Numbered from the stretch's first letter, positions 14,924 through 26,997 are shown. The stretch: 64,000 nucleotides of DNA from Candidatus Leptofilum gracile (GCA_016713825.1 JADJOJ010000001.1:620001-684000); one strand, 5' to 3'. Made by a program: numbers and translations. The notes: generated by a model from the sequence alone, not told the origin.

Positions 14924-16075
14924 ATGCCTATGTCCACAGAAATTAAATCACTGCCTAAGCAGACGCAAAAAACGAGCGGCCAATCGCAGCATTGGCGCGT
15001 CATCTGGGCCATTGCCCGCAAAGATTTGGCAGAACTCACCACCAATACCCAGTTCATCGTCATGAGCCTGATGCCCGTTCTTATTTTTTTACTTTACCGG
15101 CTGATGGTAAGCGGCATTGAAAACAGCAGCATTCTAGACATTGCCGTGTACGATTTAGGCAGTTCGCAGCTGGTTACCGCCATGGCCGAAAATGATTTGC
15201 TAGAACTGCACCTGGTTACCAATGAGGCAGAGTTACAAACCCAAATAGAAGAAGGTGAAATGAGCGGCGTGCAAATTCCGGCCAACTTTGATGCCGACGT
15301 GGCGGCAGGCAACACGCCAGAACTGCAAATTTGGCTAAATCCGGCAGAGGGAATGGCTTCAGAAACGGCCGTATGGCAGCGCTTCATCGAAGCAGAAATC
15401 CTAAAACTGGGGCAGCAAACCCTCCCCGCCCAAATCACCTGGACGGAGTTGGAAACCGGTTTTGTCACAGGCACCGTTCTGGACAGCTATTTGCTTATTG
15501 TGGTATTGACAATGGTGTTCTTTATCAGCGGGACAAACCTGGTGGCCATGCTCATCACCGAAGAAAAAGAAAAGAAAATGGGGATTGCCCTCATCAACTC
15601 CCCGGCCACCCCTTACCACGTGGCGCTGGGCAAAGCGGTGGCTGGCACCCTCGCCCTCATGGCCATTCTGGGGCTGATCATCCTGCTCAACGGCGGGCTT
15701 ACCGGCAACTGGCCGCTGGCGCTGCTCTACCTGGCCATCACGCTGCCAATCTCGCTTAGCATTGCCATTTTAACTGGCAGCCTGGTGCAAACCAGCAAGC
15801 AGTGCAACAGTTGGCTCGGCATTGGGATGCTCGTGCTGCTCATCCCCGCCTGGTTTTCTAAGCTAATCACCCTGCCAGAGCCATTTAACACGCTGTTCTC
15901 TTTTGTGCCCACGCACTTTTTGGTAGCGGGATTAGGCGACGCCCTAAACAACCCTGAAACGACCCTTGCCACCAATGCCAATTTTGCCATCTGGCTTTTG
16001 GTCATGCTGGTGGTGGTTAGCCTGACAGCCTGGCGGCTCCGTCAAAATCCCAAAAGCATCATTGCCCACAGCTAA
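14924..16075 (+). CDS. ABC-2 type exporter permease
   Basis: This 383-residue protein has an N-terminal membrane segment (MSLMPVLIFLLYRLMVSG), a large extracytoplasmic region (about 70-185) and five to six membrane segments in the C-terminal half, typical of ABC-2/NatB-like permeases. The conserved ITEEKEKKM(G) element near residue 210 marks the cytoplasmic coupling region. An ATG at 14930 is an equally good start (spacing to GGG is better). It pairs with the ATPase at 16342 and the permease at 17207 by inference. Confidence 0.85.
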   Translation: MPMSTEIKSLPKQTQKTSGQSQHWRVIWAIARKDLAELTTNTQFIVMSLMPVLIFLLYRLMVSGIENSSILDIAVYDLGSSQLVTAMAENDLLELHLVTNEAELQTQIEEGEMSGVQIPANFDADVAAGNTPELQIWLNPAEGMASETAVWQRFIEAEILKLGQQTLPAQITWTELETGFVTGTVLDSYLLIVVLTMVFFISGTNLVAMLITEEKEKKMGIALINSPATPYHVALGKAVAGTLALMAILGLIILLNGGLTGNWPLALLYLAITLPISLSIAILTGSLVQTSKQCNSWLGIGMLVLLIPAWFSKLITLPEPFNTLFSFVPTHFLVAGLGDALNNPETTLATNANFAIWLLVMLVVVSLTAWRLRQNPKSIIAHS

Positions 16076-16257
16076 CAACCAGTTTTAACACACGGGCTTT
16101 ATCTTTTACGTACGGTATTTGTACCGCACACAGTTGAATGCTGGCAGTTGGCCCCAACCTCTGGGCGGTTTAGCCCTTAACCAAGGCCATTGCAGAAGCC
16201 TCCCGGAGGGTTAATTTAACAAGAGACGACACCAACTGTCGTTGACCACCCTGAATG

Positions 16258-16318
16258 AAAATCAGCAGATTTCGCAGATTTACCAGAAATCCGCGTTCAT
16301 CCGCGTTCATCCGCGGCC
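16258..16318. repeat. Short-word repeat (ATCCGCGTTCATCCGCG type)
   Basis: CAGCAGATTTCGCAGATTTACC is followed by ATCCGCGTTCATCCGCGTTCATCCGCGG. The same words occur at 19386-19438, 29515-29647 and 63628-63686. The remainder of the 16076-16341 spacer holds a weak hairpin (TACGGTATTTGTACCG, 16110-16125) and nothing else I recognise. Confidence 0.7.
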
Positions 16319-16341
16319 TATTTTGAGAGGAGTATAAACAA

Positions 16342-17115
16342 ATGATTGACGTGAAGAATTTGAAGAAATATTACGGCGACAACAACAGCATCAAAGCGGT
16401 TGATGACGTCTCGTTCATTTGCCCAGATGGCAAGATTACCGGGCTGCTTGGCCCCAACGGCGCGGGCAAAACCACCACCCTGCGCATGATCTCTGGGCTG
16501 ATCAAGCCAATGGCGGGCACGGTGCTTGTGGATGAGCACGACGTCACCCGTGATCCGCGCGGCGTGCGCCGGGCGCTGGGCGTGCAGGCAGACATGAACG
16601 GAGTGTACCCCCGCCTGACGCCACGGGAGCAGTTTCGGTATTACGGCCGTTTCTACCACCTAAAAGGACAGGAACTAGAAGCCCGCATCGAAGCCGTCAT
16701 CAAAGAGCTAAACATGGAAGAAATTGCCGACCGCCGCGCCGAAGGGTTTAGCCGGGGCCAGCGGCAGAAGATTGTGCTGGGGCGTGCCCTGGTGCACAAC
16801 CCGCCCAACATCATCATGGATGAGCCGACCAACGGGCTAGACGTGATGGCCGTGCGCGACACCCGCGACAGCATCCGTGCCCTGCGCGACCAGGGGCGCT
16901 GCGTGCTCTTTAGCACCCACTACATGGATGAAGCGGAAAAGCTGTGCGACAACATCGCCATCATCGTGGGCGGCAAAATTGTGGCCTCTGGCACCCCGGC
17001 CGAACTGATGGCCCGCACCAGCAAAGACAATCTGGAAGATGCCTTCGTGACCCTGGCCGGGCGTGAAGGGTTGCAGCGGAGTGAATACGGCCGTATGCAG
17101 GAAAGTGGCAGGTAA
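16342..17115 (+). CDS. ABC transporter ATP-binding protein (NatA-like)
   Basis: This 257-residue ATPase has intact motifs: Walker A GPNGAGKTTT (about residues 37-46), signature FSRGQRQK (LSGGQ variant), Walker B NIIMDEPTNGLD with catalytic Glu, and H-loop STHYMDEAEK. The Gly-rich signature, Glu and His are all present, in contrast to the ATPase-like domain at 13353. The DEP-containing form and downstream permease resemble the NatAB class of exporters, though substrate cannot be inferred. GAGAGGAG lies before the ATG. It probably powers the permeases at 14924 and 17207. Confidence 0.92.
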   Translation: MIDVKNLKKYYGDNNSIKAVDDVSFICPDGKITGLLGPNGAGKTTTLRMISGLIKPMAGTVLVDEHDVTRDPRGVRRALGVQADMNGVYPRLTPREQFRYYGRFYHLKGQELEARIEAVIKELNMEEIADRRAEGFSRGQRQKIVLGRALVHNPPNIIMDEPTNGLDVMAVRDTRDSIRALRDQGRCVLFSTHYMDEAEKLCDNIAIIVGGKIVASGTPAELMARTSKDNLEDAFVTLAGREGLQRSEYGRMQESGR

Positions 17116-17190
17116 GCAAGTTGGCAAGTACGCACGTAGCAAGTAGGCAAGCAAACCACTCGCAAACTTGCCCACTTGCAGACTCGCAAA
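17113..17190. repeat. Short-word inverted repeat (GCAAGTTGGCAAGT type)
   Basis: GTAAGCAAGTTGGCAAGTACG and GCAAGTAGGCAAGC face CGCAAACTTGCCCACTTGC. It fills the spacer between the ABC ATPase and its permease. Confidence 0.7.
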
Positions 17191-17206
17191 CTAAAAAGGA
17201 AAAATC

Positions 17207-18397
17207 ATGTTCAACAACATTTTAAACATCTGGCAAAAAGAAATTTTAGACATCATCCGCGACCGCAAAGGGCTGCGCCAAACGCTCGTTGTGCCGCTCA
17301 TCCTGGGCATTTTTTATGCCGTGCTCAATCCACTGCTGGGCTCACTCGTGGAATCCCGGCAAGAAAACACGCTCACCCTGCCCGTGCAAGGGTTGGAGTA
17401 CGCCGGGCAAGATTTCATCGACACCTTTGCCGCGTATGATATTCAGCTAGAACCGTACGAAGGCGACCTGGAAGCCACCATCGCCAGCGCCGAAGAAGCG
17501 GCCGGGCTCATCTTCACCCCCGGTTTTGGCGAAAACGTAGCTGCCGAGCAAGAAGCCACCCTGATTGTGCGCACCAACAGCACCTCCGGCGGGCTATTTG
17601 GCGGGGGGCTGTCGCTGAACCGGCTGGAACTGGCGCTCAATGCGTACAACCAGCAAATTACCGTGCAGCGGCTCACCGAGCGGGATGTCGATTTGTCGGT
17701 GCTGGCCCCGGTAACGCTGGATGCCGAAGATTTGGCTTCGGCGGCGCAGCGGGCGGGGGCAGCGGCTTCCTTTTTCCTGCCCATTTTGGTGGCGATTAGC
17801 GCCGTGCAGGGTGGCATGTTCATCGCCATCGACGTAACTGCGGGCGAGAAGGAGCGCGGCACGTTGGAATCGTTGCTGGTAACGCCCAGCAGCGATGTGG
17901 AGATTTTTGTGGGGAAATTGGCGTCGGTGTTTACGGTTACGGCCGTTCCCATCATGCTAACCCTCTTTGGCTTTTGGGCCGCCAGCAGCCTGCTGCCCGA
18001 ATCGATGACCGACGGGGTGGGGGCGCTGCCGCTGGGGGTGATTGCCCAGGCCATTTTGGTGTCGCTGCCGCTGGCGCTGTTTGCCAACGTCATCCTCATG
18101 GTGATCAGCATCCGCACCAAAACGTTCAAGGATGCCCAATCGGCCCTAACGCCGGTGATGTTTGGCGTGATGTTCACCGCCTTTGCCGCCGCCTTTGTGC
18201 CGCCGACGGGAGCCAGCCTGGCGTACCTCATTCCGGTTTACGGCACCTCGGCCGTGGTGGGGGTGTTAACGCTGGGCGGCATTGTGCCCGCCAACGCCGT
18301 GCTGTTTAGCGTCATCGGCAACCTGCTGGCTACCGTGGTGGGCGTGATTCTGGCAATGCAAATCTTCAACCGGGAGCGTCTGCTGTACAGCATGTAA
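17207..18397 (+). CDS. ABC-2 type exporter permease (NatB-like)
   Basis: This 396-residue protein has an N-terminal membrane helix (VVPLILGIFYAVLNPLLG), a long extracytoplasmic domain (about 60-185), and five to six C-terminal helices. A conserved DVTAGEKERGTLESLLVTP segment (about residues 208-226) precedes the helical block and is typical of ABC-2 permeases of the NatB type. It directly follows the matching ATPase gene with only the repeat spacer between. The transported substrate is not predictable. Confidence 0.88.
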   Translation: MFNNILNIWQKEILDIIRDRKGLRQTLVVPLILGIFYAVLNPLLGSLVESRQENTLTLPVQGLEYAGQDFIDTFAAYDIQLEPYEGDLEATIASAEEAAGLIFTPGFGENVAAEQEATLIVRTNSTSGGLFGGGLSLNRLELALNAYNQQITVQRLTERDVDLSVLAPVTLDAEDLASAAQRAGAAASFFLPILVAISAVQGGMFIAIDVTAGEKERGTLESLLVTPSSDVEIFVGKLASVFTVTAVPIMLTLFGFWAASSLLPESMTDGVGALPLGVIAQAILVSLPLALFANVILMVISIRTKTFKDAQSALTPVMFGVMFTAFAAAFVPPTGASLAYLIPVYGTSAVVGVLTLGGIVPANAVLFSVIGNLLATVVGVILAMQIFNRERLLYSM

Positions 18398-18444
18398 CCT
18401 TACGGTGCCCTCTGCCGTCTAACCCTAAAACTGATGCACTGACC

Positions 18445-18504
18445 AGACCCTAAGGATTTTGACTCGACGAATTTGTCTCCAAAAGTTACAAACCCTTAGG
18501 GTCT
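18445..18504. repeat. Inverted repeat AGACCCTAAGG / CCTTAGGGTCT
   Basis: Perfect 11-bp arms (18445-18455 and 18494-18504) separated by 38 bases. It lies between the permease and thioredoxin genes. Confidence 0.75.
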
Positions 18505-18564
18505 CGCAGATAATCCAATTGTTAAAAACGGGTGCGATTAGAAAAGCAAAGAGGCGAGGGCAGC

Positions 18565-19368
18565 ATGAAATGGTTTCCATTTGGCAGTAAAAAAGAGAAA
18601 AAGTCAGAAGCGGAGCTTTCTGTTTTTGAGGTGACGGACGAATCGTTTGAGGTTCAGGTGATTAATCGCTCGTACAAGATGCCGGTGATGGTGGATTTTT
18701 GGGCGGCGTGGTGCGGCCCGTGCCGCCAACTTGGCCCGACTTTGGAAAAGCTGGCGGAGGAGGCGGACAGTCCGTTTGTGCTGGCCAAGGCCAACACAGA
18801 GCAAAATTTGAAGATGGCGCAGAAGTATGGGGTGCGCTCGATTCCGGCGGTGAAGATGTTTCGGAACGGCCGTATCGCCGACGAGTTCATGGGTGCCCGA
18901 CCCGAATTTATGGTGCGCCGCTTTGTAAGCAAAAGCGTGGAAGCGCCCGCCCCGGCGGCGGGCTTCCAGGGCAGCGACGACCCGGCCCAGCGGCTGGAGC
19001 AGGCGAAACATCAGCTAAAAAAGGGGAATGGGCTGAATGCGTTTGTGCTGCTGAATGAGTTTCCGGAGAGCGCGGAGGCGGCAACGGCCGTAACCCTGCT
19101 GCCCTTAGCCCGCTTTTTGCTAGACGTGGCCGATGGGGATGCGCTGACCGGGGTGGAAGCGCTGGACAGCCTCTACCAGCAGGCGGCCCGCGCTCTAGAA
19201 AAGAGCAATCCGCAAAAAGGGCTGGCTGAACTGGAAAAAGCGCTAAACATCGGCGAAGAGATGGATCGGCCGTACGTGGCTGAGGTGATGACGGCCGTTT
19301 TTGCCCTGCTGGGTGACAATCATAAGCTCACCAAACAGTATCAGGCTGTGGTTGGGGCTTTCCAATAA
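18565..19368 (+). CDS. Thioredoxin-TPR protein (CnoX/YbbN-like)
   Basis: This 267-residue protein has a thioredoxin domain (about residues 20-125) with VDFWAAWCGPCRQLGP carrying the CGPC redox site and the cis-Pro segment RSIPAVKMF. A C-terminal helical region (about 140-267) has tetratricopeptide-like pairs (RLEQAKHQLKKGN, KGLAELEKALN). This matches the chaperedoxin CnoX/YbbN architecture, which protects substrates from oxidation and hands them to chaperonin. CnoX of E. coli lacks a catalytic CxxC, whereas this one keeps it. The ATG at 18565 follows GAGGCGAGGG. Confidence 0.85.
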   Translation: MKWFPFGSKKEKKSEAELSVFEVTDESFEVQVINRSYKMPVMVDFWAAWCGPCRQLGPTLEKLAEEADSPFVLAKANTEQNLKMAQKYGVRSIPAVKMFRNGRIADEFMGARPEFMVRRFVSKSVEAPAPAAGFQGSDDPAQRLEQAKHQLKKGNGLNAFVLLNEFPESAEAATAVTLLPLARFLLDVADGDALTGVEALDSLYQQAARALEKSNPQKGLAELEKALNIGEEMDRPYVAEVMTAVFALLGDNHKLTKQYQAVVGAFQ

Positions 19369-19385
19369 CCGCTTTTGAGCAGCGT

Positions 19386-19438
19386 TAGGACGCGGATTAT
19401 TTGCTTTTATCCGCGTCATCCGCGTTAATCCGCGTCCC
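19386..19438. repeat. Short-word repeat (CCGCGTCATCCGCGT type)
   Basis: GGACGCGGATTATTTG pairs with ATCCGCGTCATCCGCGTTAATCCGCGTCCC. It belongs to the same word family as 16258 and 29515. Confidence 0.65.
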
Positions 19439-19489
19439 ACCACCAGTTAGATCGTTTCCTCCCCATCAAAATCGCGGTATGATCAGTTC

Positions 19490-20596
19490 ATGATTCTACT
19501 GCGCCTCCTCCTCTTTCTTTTTGGGCTGAGCCTGGCTGTTTACACCTTCATTTCTGCCGCCCGCACCTTTGTGCTGCCCCGCAGCGCCTCCGTCAAATTG
19601 ACCAGTCTGGTTTTTCATTCTGTAGGCAAGCTGTTCAAAATAGCGCTGAAAGCGCTGCCCACCTATGAACAGCGCGACAGCCTGATGGCCATCTACGCCC
19701 CGCTCAGCCTGCTGCTGATGGTGCCCGCCTGGCTCTTTATCACCACGCTGGGCTTTGCCTGCATGTTTTGGGCGATGGGCATCACCCCGTGGCAAGAGGC
19801 GTTCCTGCTCAGCGGCTCATCCATTCTCACGCTGGGCTTTGCCACAGCCGAAACCATGCCGCAAACGATTCTGTCCTTCATCGAAGCGACCGTTGGCCTG
19901 ATTTTGGTCGCCATGCTCATCTCCTACTTGCCCACCATGTACAGCGCCTTTTCGCAGCGAGAAGAGGCGGTGTCGCTGCTGGAAGTGCGCGCAGGCGCGC
20001 CGCCCACTGCGCCAGAGCTGATGTGGCGGCTGCACGGGCTGAACAACGATTTGGCGGCACAAAATTTTTGGGAGTCTTGGGAGCTTTGGTTTACCCAAAT
20101 TGATGAAAGCCACACGTCGCTGTCGGCGCTGGTCTTTTTTCGCTCGCCGCGGGCGCAGCAAAGCTGGGTGGTGGCCGCCGGGGCGGTTTTGGACGGTGCC
20201 GCGCTGTACCTGAGCACCATCAAACAGCCAGACGGTGCGCCGGTGATACCTGCACTGGTTATTCGCGCGGGCACTGCCGCCCTGCGCCACATCGCCGATA
20301 CGTTTCAGGTTGCCTACAACGATGATCCCCACTTTCCGGCCGATCCGATCTCCGTGACGCGGGCGGAATTTGATGAGGCGTATGATCGGTTGGCCAGCCA
20401 GGGGGTGCCGCTGCAGCCAGATCGGGACGGCGCGTGGCACCATTTTGCGGGCTGGCGCGTCAATTACGACAGCGTCCTCGTGGCTCTGGCTAAATTGACG
20501 ATGGCCCCAGAGGTACCCTGGCTCTCGGATTACACCTTTGTGCCGGCACAGACGGATGCGGGGCAAACAAGCGGCCGTTTGCAAAAGGTGCGGTGA
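19490..20596 (+). CDS. Two-TM K+-channel-like membrane protein with atypical filter
   Basis: This 368-residue protein has an N-terminal helix, two helices flanking a pore-like loop (SGSSILTLGFATAETMPQ, about residues 103-120), and a large soluble C-terminal region (150-368) of unknown fold. The loop position and the surrounding helices recall the ion-channel 2 family, but the selectivity filter TLGFA replaces the canonical TVGYG. It could be a degenerate channel or a sensor. TATGAT six bases before the ATG suggests a leaderless start. No fused RCK/TrkA domain was seen. Confidence 0.55.
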   Translation: MILLRLLLFLFGLSLAVYTFISAARTFVLPRSASVKLTSLVFHSVGKLFKIALKALPTYEQRDSLMAIYAPLSLLLMVPAWLFITTLGFACMFWAMGITPWQEAFLLSGSSILTLGFATAETMPQTILSFIEATVGLILVAMLISYLPTMYSAFSQREEAVSLLEVRAGAPPTAPELMWRLHGLNNDLAAQNFWESWELWFTQIDESHTSLSALVFFRSPRAQQSWVVAAGAVLDGAALYLSTIKQPDGAPVIPALVIRAGTAALRHIADTFQVAYNDDPHFPADPISVTRAEFDEAYDRLASQGVPLQPDRDGAWHHFAGWRVNYDSVLVALAKLTMAPEVPWLSDYTFVPAQTDAGQTSGRLQKVR

Positions 20597-20698
20597 GCGG
20601 TATTCCGTAATCGGTAAACGGTGATCAGCGAATTTGATCTGGTTGTTTTTGGGGAAACGGCCGTTGCTACCAGCGTAAAGATGGGGAAAAGCGTGCGA

Positions 20699-21016
20699 TT
20701 AAATTAACCGCACACCTGTTGCCAGAATCTCTTTCACAAATGGATCTTGAGAATTAAACTCATCGGGGGGGAAGGGGACAACTTCTATTTCACTGCTGAC
20801 GGATAGTGTAATCCGTCTGATTTTATCCTTATCGTCAATTCGATTCCCTTCAAAAATATCAGAAACCAAAGCAATATCAATATCGCTCCATTCCCGATGG
20901 GTTCCCTTGGCATAGCTGCCAAAAAGGATGGCTTCCTTGATCGGGACATTGTATTGACGCAATGCTTGTAGATAATTGTCAATGATTGTTTTTATTCTAT
21001 CAGGGAACTGAGCCAT
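20699..21016 (-). CDS. MNT-type nucleotidyltransferase, antitoxin-like
   Basis: This 105-residue protein contains EAILFGSYAKGTHREWSDID (GSx10DxD, metal-binding). A further acidic strand is near SSEIEVVPF. It overlaps the HEPN gene upstream by 25 nt (20992-21016), a typical HEPN-MNT arrangement. By family it is the probable antitoxin of the pair. A different lineage from the pair at 6573-7297 because here the HEPN gene comes first. Confidence 0.88.
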   Translation of the reverse strand: MAQFPDRIKTIIDNYLQALRQYNVPIKEAILFGSYAKGTHREWSDIDIALVSDIFEGNRIDDKDKIRRITLSVSSEIEVVPFPPDEFNSQDPFVKEILATGVRLI

Positions 21017-21384
21017 GTGTGCAATTCCTTCGTTTTACCCAGATACTCGTTTGCGTATTCAGCGTCACACTGCTTGTAAAACGTCAGCTTATAATCGGGA
21101 TAACGTGTCTGAAGGTTGAAATCGCTTATTTTGTCTAAAAGGAACCTTTGGTCATCGTCCATTTCTACAGCGGACAATTCTGCCAATCTAACCAAGTTGT
21201 GGGTTTTAGGCGGCATCGTGTCACCATTTCTGGCAACGAACAGAGCCTTCAAAATCTTTTCCAGCGCCAGGTGCCCGACAAATAAACACCAATCATATCT
21301 TCCTGAATCAAATATCGCCTGGGCTGATTCTAGATCGTGTTGAGAACTTGTTCGCCAGTACGTAATATGCTCTTCTTGTAACAT
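20992..21384 (-). CDS. HEPN-domain protein
   Basis: From the ATG at 21384 this 130-residue protein begins MLQEEHITYWRTSSQHDLES, typical of HEPN proteins, then CLFVGHLALEKILKALFVAR and KTHNLVRLAELS in the central helices. It pairs with the MNT protein at 20699 and is probably a toxin. Longer starts (21435 or 21462) are possible but add residues without similarity to the family. I could not see a canonical RxxxxH motif with certainty, so RNase activity is inferred from the family only. Confidence 0.75.
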   Translation of the reverse strand: MLQEEHITYWRTSSQHDLESAQAIFDSGRYDWCLFVGHLALEKILKALFVARNGDTMPPKTHNLVRLAELSAVEMDDDQRFLLDKISDFNLQTRYPDYKLTFYKQCDAEYANEYLGKTKELHTWLSSLIE

Positions 21385-21479
21385 ATTTTTTGCGCTTTTT
21401 GCTAAAGGCAACGGCCGTTTCGCCAATACGCTCATAGACTGTTCTTGAATTCTGTAACTCACATTCTACGAAGATTAAG

Positions 21480-24460
<2,981 letters not shown>

Positions 24461-24769
24461 CCCCCCTTCCAGCCAGCTTTGCACCACCACCGGCTGGGCG
24501 TAGCTGCTTTCATCCAGCAAAATCGGCTCTGGGGCGATGGCCAGCCCGTGGGCCTGGATCGCTTGCAATGCCTGGAACTCGCGCCGTGCCCGGTTACGGC
24601 CGTCTCGCAAAGTAAACTTCACCGCCAGGTCACCGTCATCGCCGCCCACTTTGTACAAAATGTTGTTGGCCCCGCCGCTGATTTTTTGGAAGGTGTGGTA
24701 AGGACAGTTATGCCCAAGGAAACGGCCGTCTTCCGGCCAGGTAGCTAAATAATTCAAAAGGTCGCGCAT
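24461..24769 (-). pseudogene. Phosphotransferase (APH/choline-kinase fold), truncated by artefact
   Basis: From the ATG at 24769 the protein reads HTFQKISGGANNILYKV (Gly-rich loop), DLAVKFTLRDGRNRARREFQAL (the ATP Lys), and SYAQPVVVQSWLEGG, matching the N-lobe of aminoglycoside phosphotransferase-type kinases. At about residue 103 it enters the low-quality block, so the catalytic HxD and Mg-binding DxD segments are missing here. The natural gene may be intact in the organism. Confidence 0.7.
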
Positions 24770-24857
24770 AGAGCAAAAATAACCAATCTGCCGGGGGCAA
24801 ACTGTCCGGTAACGTGACGCTTTGCCTATAAAGTTCAGCAAAACAGGTGGCGCTGGC

Positions 24858-24890
24858 AAAAAAAAGAGCCATCCCGTTGGGGCATGGCTC
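24858..24890 (-). terminator. Rho-independent terminator of the CAP-domain gene
   Basis: Read on the minus strand, GAGCCAT (24884-24890 complement) pairs with ATGGCTC (24866-24872 complement), followed by a run of T (A at 24858-24865). Confidence 0.75.
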
Positions 24891-24926
24891 CTTGATTTTA
24901 GCGAACGCTAGCTGAAGAGGAGTTTA

Positions 24927-26333
24927 TCAATTTGCAGGCGGCGTGTTGGTTGTGTTAAACGACCAGGTGTACGCTTGCCCATTGGCCACCACGTTAACCG
25001 TGTAAACGCTGTTGGCCAGCAACGGTGTGCGCGGCAAAATCACAATGGCGTCCTGATCGCCCAGCACGTTACGCCCGGTTTGCTGGGCAAAACTGTCTGG
25101 GTTGGTGTAGTTGGTTTCGGTGAGCAGGCAGCTTTCTACCACACGGCCGTTTACCGAAACCGAGAAGCTGGTCACGCGGGGCGTGCTGCTGCCGTCCCCC
25201 AGTTGTAAAACAATGGGCGAGCCAGTCGGCCGTTGGTAGCCAGGGCAGCTCGTTAGCGGATTGGGCCATTCAAACAGGCTGTACCGGGTGATCCAGGTGC
25301 TGCTGTCTGGCGCAGGGAAGTAAACCGGATAGGTCACCTGGCCACCCGCATTCCCCTTTTCAGACAAAACATCGAGGGCCGCCGCCATCTTAAACGTGCC
25401 GTTGTTGCCGTTAAATTGACCATAGCCCACCGTTTCCAGCGTTGGATCGATGATGTTAACCAGATGGAACGGCGCAGATACCCAGAAATTGATTGCCCAA
25501 CGGTAGGTTGCGTCTATCTCCGTGGTGGCAAAGATGTTGCTATTTTGGGCCGCCTGATCCCCTTCGGGCGTGAACAATGGATTGCTGCTGCTTTCAAAAT
25601 GGGCGGTGGGGGCATCGTTTAGCACCATGTACCGGCTGTGCAGTTGGCTGCCATTGGACAGCGCTGCCGAGTTTTGCAACGGTGGCAAATCCCCCAGGCC
25701 GCGAAACAAATTCAGGTAGGCCAGCCAGGTTTCTTCAGATGCCAGGGTGACTTCTTCCGCAGCCAGCGCTTCCAGGTTTTCGGCGGGCTGTGGCTCTGGC
25801 GGTGAAGAGAGCAGTCGTTCCGAAACGGCCGAATTGCTATTGTCTACAACCGGCTCAGTTTGGGTTGGCGTGGCGCTGCTGGCGGGCGCGCTGCTCAGCA
25901 GCGCGGTGGCCAAAGAGACCCCAGGGGCCGTTTGCACGCAAAAGTCAACGTTTAGCTGCACCAAACCCGCGGCGGCGGTTACGCTAACAAAACGGGGATT
26001 GGCGGAAGTAACTTGCCAGTAGGTTGGGTTGGGAACGGCCGTTACCACCCAATCTCCCTGCCCCGCCGACGGCAAGCCATACGTGCCGTTGCTGCCGCTG
26101 TACAGGCTGGCCCGCTGCCCCCCATCTAACGAGGCAAAATCCAGGTCGATGAACGGCACCGGCACCTCACCCGCTGCGCCGCTGTTCAGGCAACGGCCGT
26201 CGCCATCTACATCCAGATACACCGAACCACGAATGGTGCCCCGCTCCGGCCCGTTGGCCAGCGCCAACAAATTGCCAGTCCAAACAAGCGCCAAAAAAGT
26301 TACAAGCAAAAATGGACGGATTATTTTTTTCAT
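24927..26333 (-). CDS. Secreted CAP/SCP-domain protein with SdrD-like N-terminal domain
   Basis: This 468-residue protein has a signal peptide (MKKIIRPFLLVTFLALVWTG), then a B-type Ig-like domain (about 35-125: GTIRGSVYLDVDGDGRC, YGLPSAGQGDWVV), a Ser/Pro/Glu linker, and a CAP/SCP domain (about 190-330: WLAYLNLFRGLGDLPPLQ, LHSRYMVLND, AHFESSSNP, AINFWVSAPFHLVNI, GYGQF). A C-terminal beta domain follows. CAP proteins are extracellular; their biochemical role varies. Starts at 26351 and 26339 are possible; I prefer 26333 because AGGT lies 7 nt before it. Confidence 0.82.
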   Translation of the reverse strand: MKKIIRPFLLVTFLALVWTGNLLALANGPERGTIRGSVYLDVDGDGRCLNSGAAGEVPVPFIDLDFASLDGGQRASLYSGSNGTYGLPSAGQGDWVVTAVPNPTYWQVTSANPRFVSVTAAAGLVQLNVDFCVQTAPGVSLATALLSSAPASSATPTQTEPVVDNSNSAVSERLLSSPPEPQPAENLEALAAEEVTLASEETWLAYLNLFRGLGDLPPLQNSAALSNGSQLHSRYMVLNDAPTAHFESSSNPLFTPEGDQAAQNSNIFATTEIDATYRWAINFWVSAPFHLVNIIDPTLETVGYGQFNGNNGTFKMAAALDVLSEKGNAGGQVTYPVYFPAPDSSTWITRYSLFEWPNPLTSCPGYQRPTGSPIVLQLGDGSSTPRVTSFSVSVNGRVVESCLLTETNYTNPDSFAQQTGRNVLGDQDAIVILPRTPLLANSVYTVNVVANGQAYTWSFNTTNTPPAN

Positions 26334-26540
26334 ATTCATACCTATACTCATGGGTTTTACGAATGTGCCTAATTGATACGAGGTTAACTTTTGCTGCCAG
26401 GCGATTTTTTTATTAAAAATTTACTCAATCAATCCAATGTGCCCTAGATTCTGCATATGATTCTGTCAAGAACAGTTACGATGCGCCTGTTTACCGCCAG
26501 ACAAATAGCAGATCAGCCAAAACTGCATTAAAATGAGCCT

Positions 26541-26906
26541 ATGATGCAGCCCAACCCACTTTCTACAGCAGAACAGCGCCCTTGCCCCACCCTCAGCGTG
26601 GCCCACGATACCGACGTGGAAAAAGCGCAAGATGTACGCCAAGACGAAGCGCTAGAGCCGCGCTGGAAGGTGATCGCCCACGATGACCCCGTTACCACCA
26701 TGGAGTTTGTGGTGCGCATCATGGTGCAGGTTTTCAACAAGCCGCTCATCTTTGCCGAGGCCATCATGTGGCAGGTCCACAACGAAGGGCTATCGGTCGT
26801 AGACACGCTGCCCAAAACAGAAGCCGAACGGCGCGTAAAAATGGCCACGATGGCTGCCCGCCTGGAAGGCTTCCCCTTCCGCTTCACCCTGGAACCCGCC
26901 GACTGA
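26541..26906 (+). CDS. clpS: ATP-dependent Clp protease adaptor ClpS
   Basis: This 121-residue protein has an unstructured N-terminus (about 40 residues) and a ClpS core with WKVIAHDDPVTTMEFVVRIM, VFNKPLIFAEAIMWQVHNEG and AERRVKMATMAA. The DD-P-T-MEFV segment, which forms the N-degron pocket with Asp and Met, is intact. ClpS delivers N-end-rule substrates to ClpAP/ClpCP. No clp ATPase lies nearby. TAAAAT six bases upstream of the ATG again suggests a leaderless start. Confidence 0.88.
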   Translation: MMQPNPLSTAEQRPCPTLSVAHDTDVEKAQDVRQDEALEPRWKVIAHDDPVTTMEFVVRIMVQVFNKPLIFAEAIMWQVHNEGLSVVDTLPKTEAERRVKMATMAARLEGFPFRFTLEPAD

Positions 26907-26997
26907 TTGACCATCCCTTTTTTGAGCAAACCAACCTATAATCCCAGCTGGGAGCTGCCGCATCTCAAAATGTAAACCGCAGCTTTTGGAGAATTTC

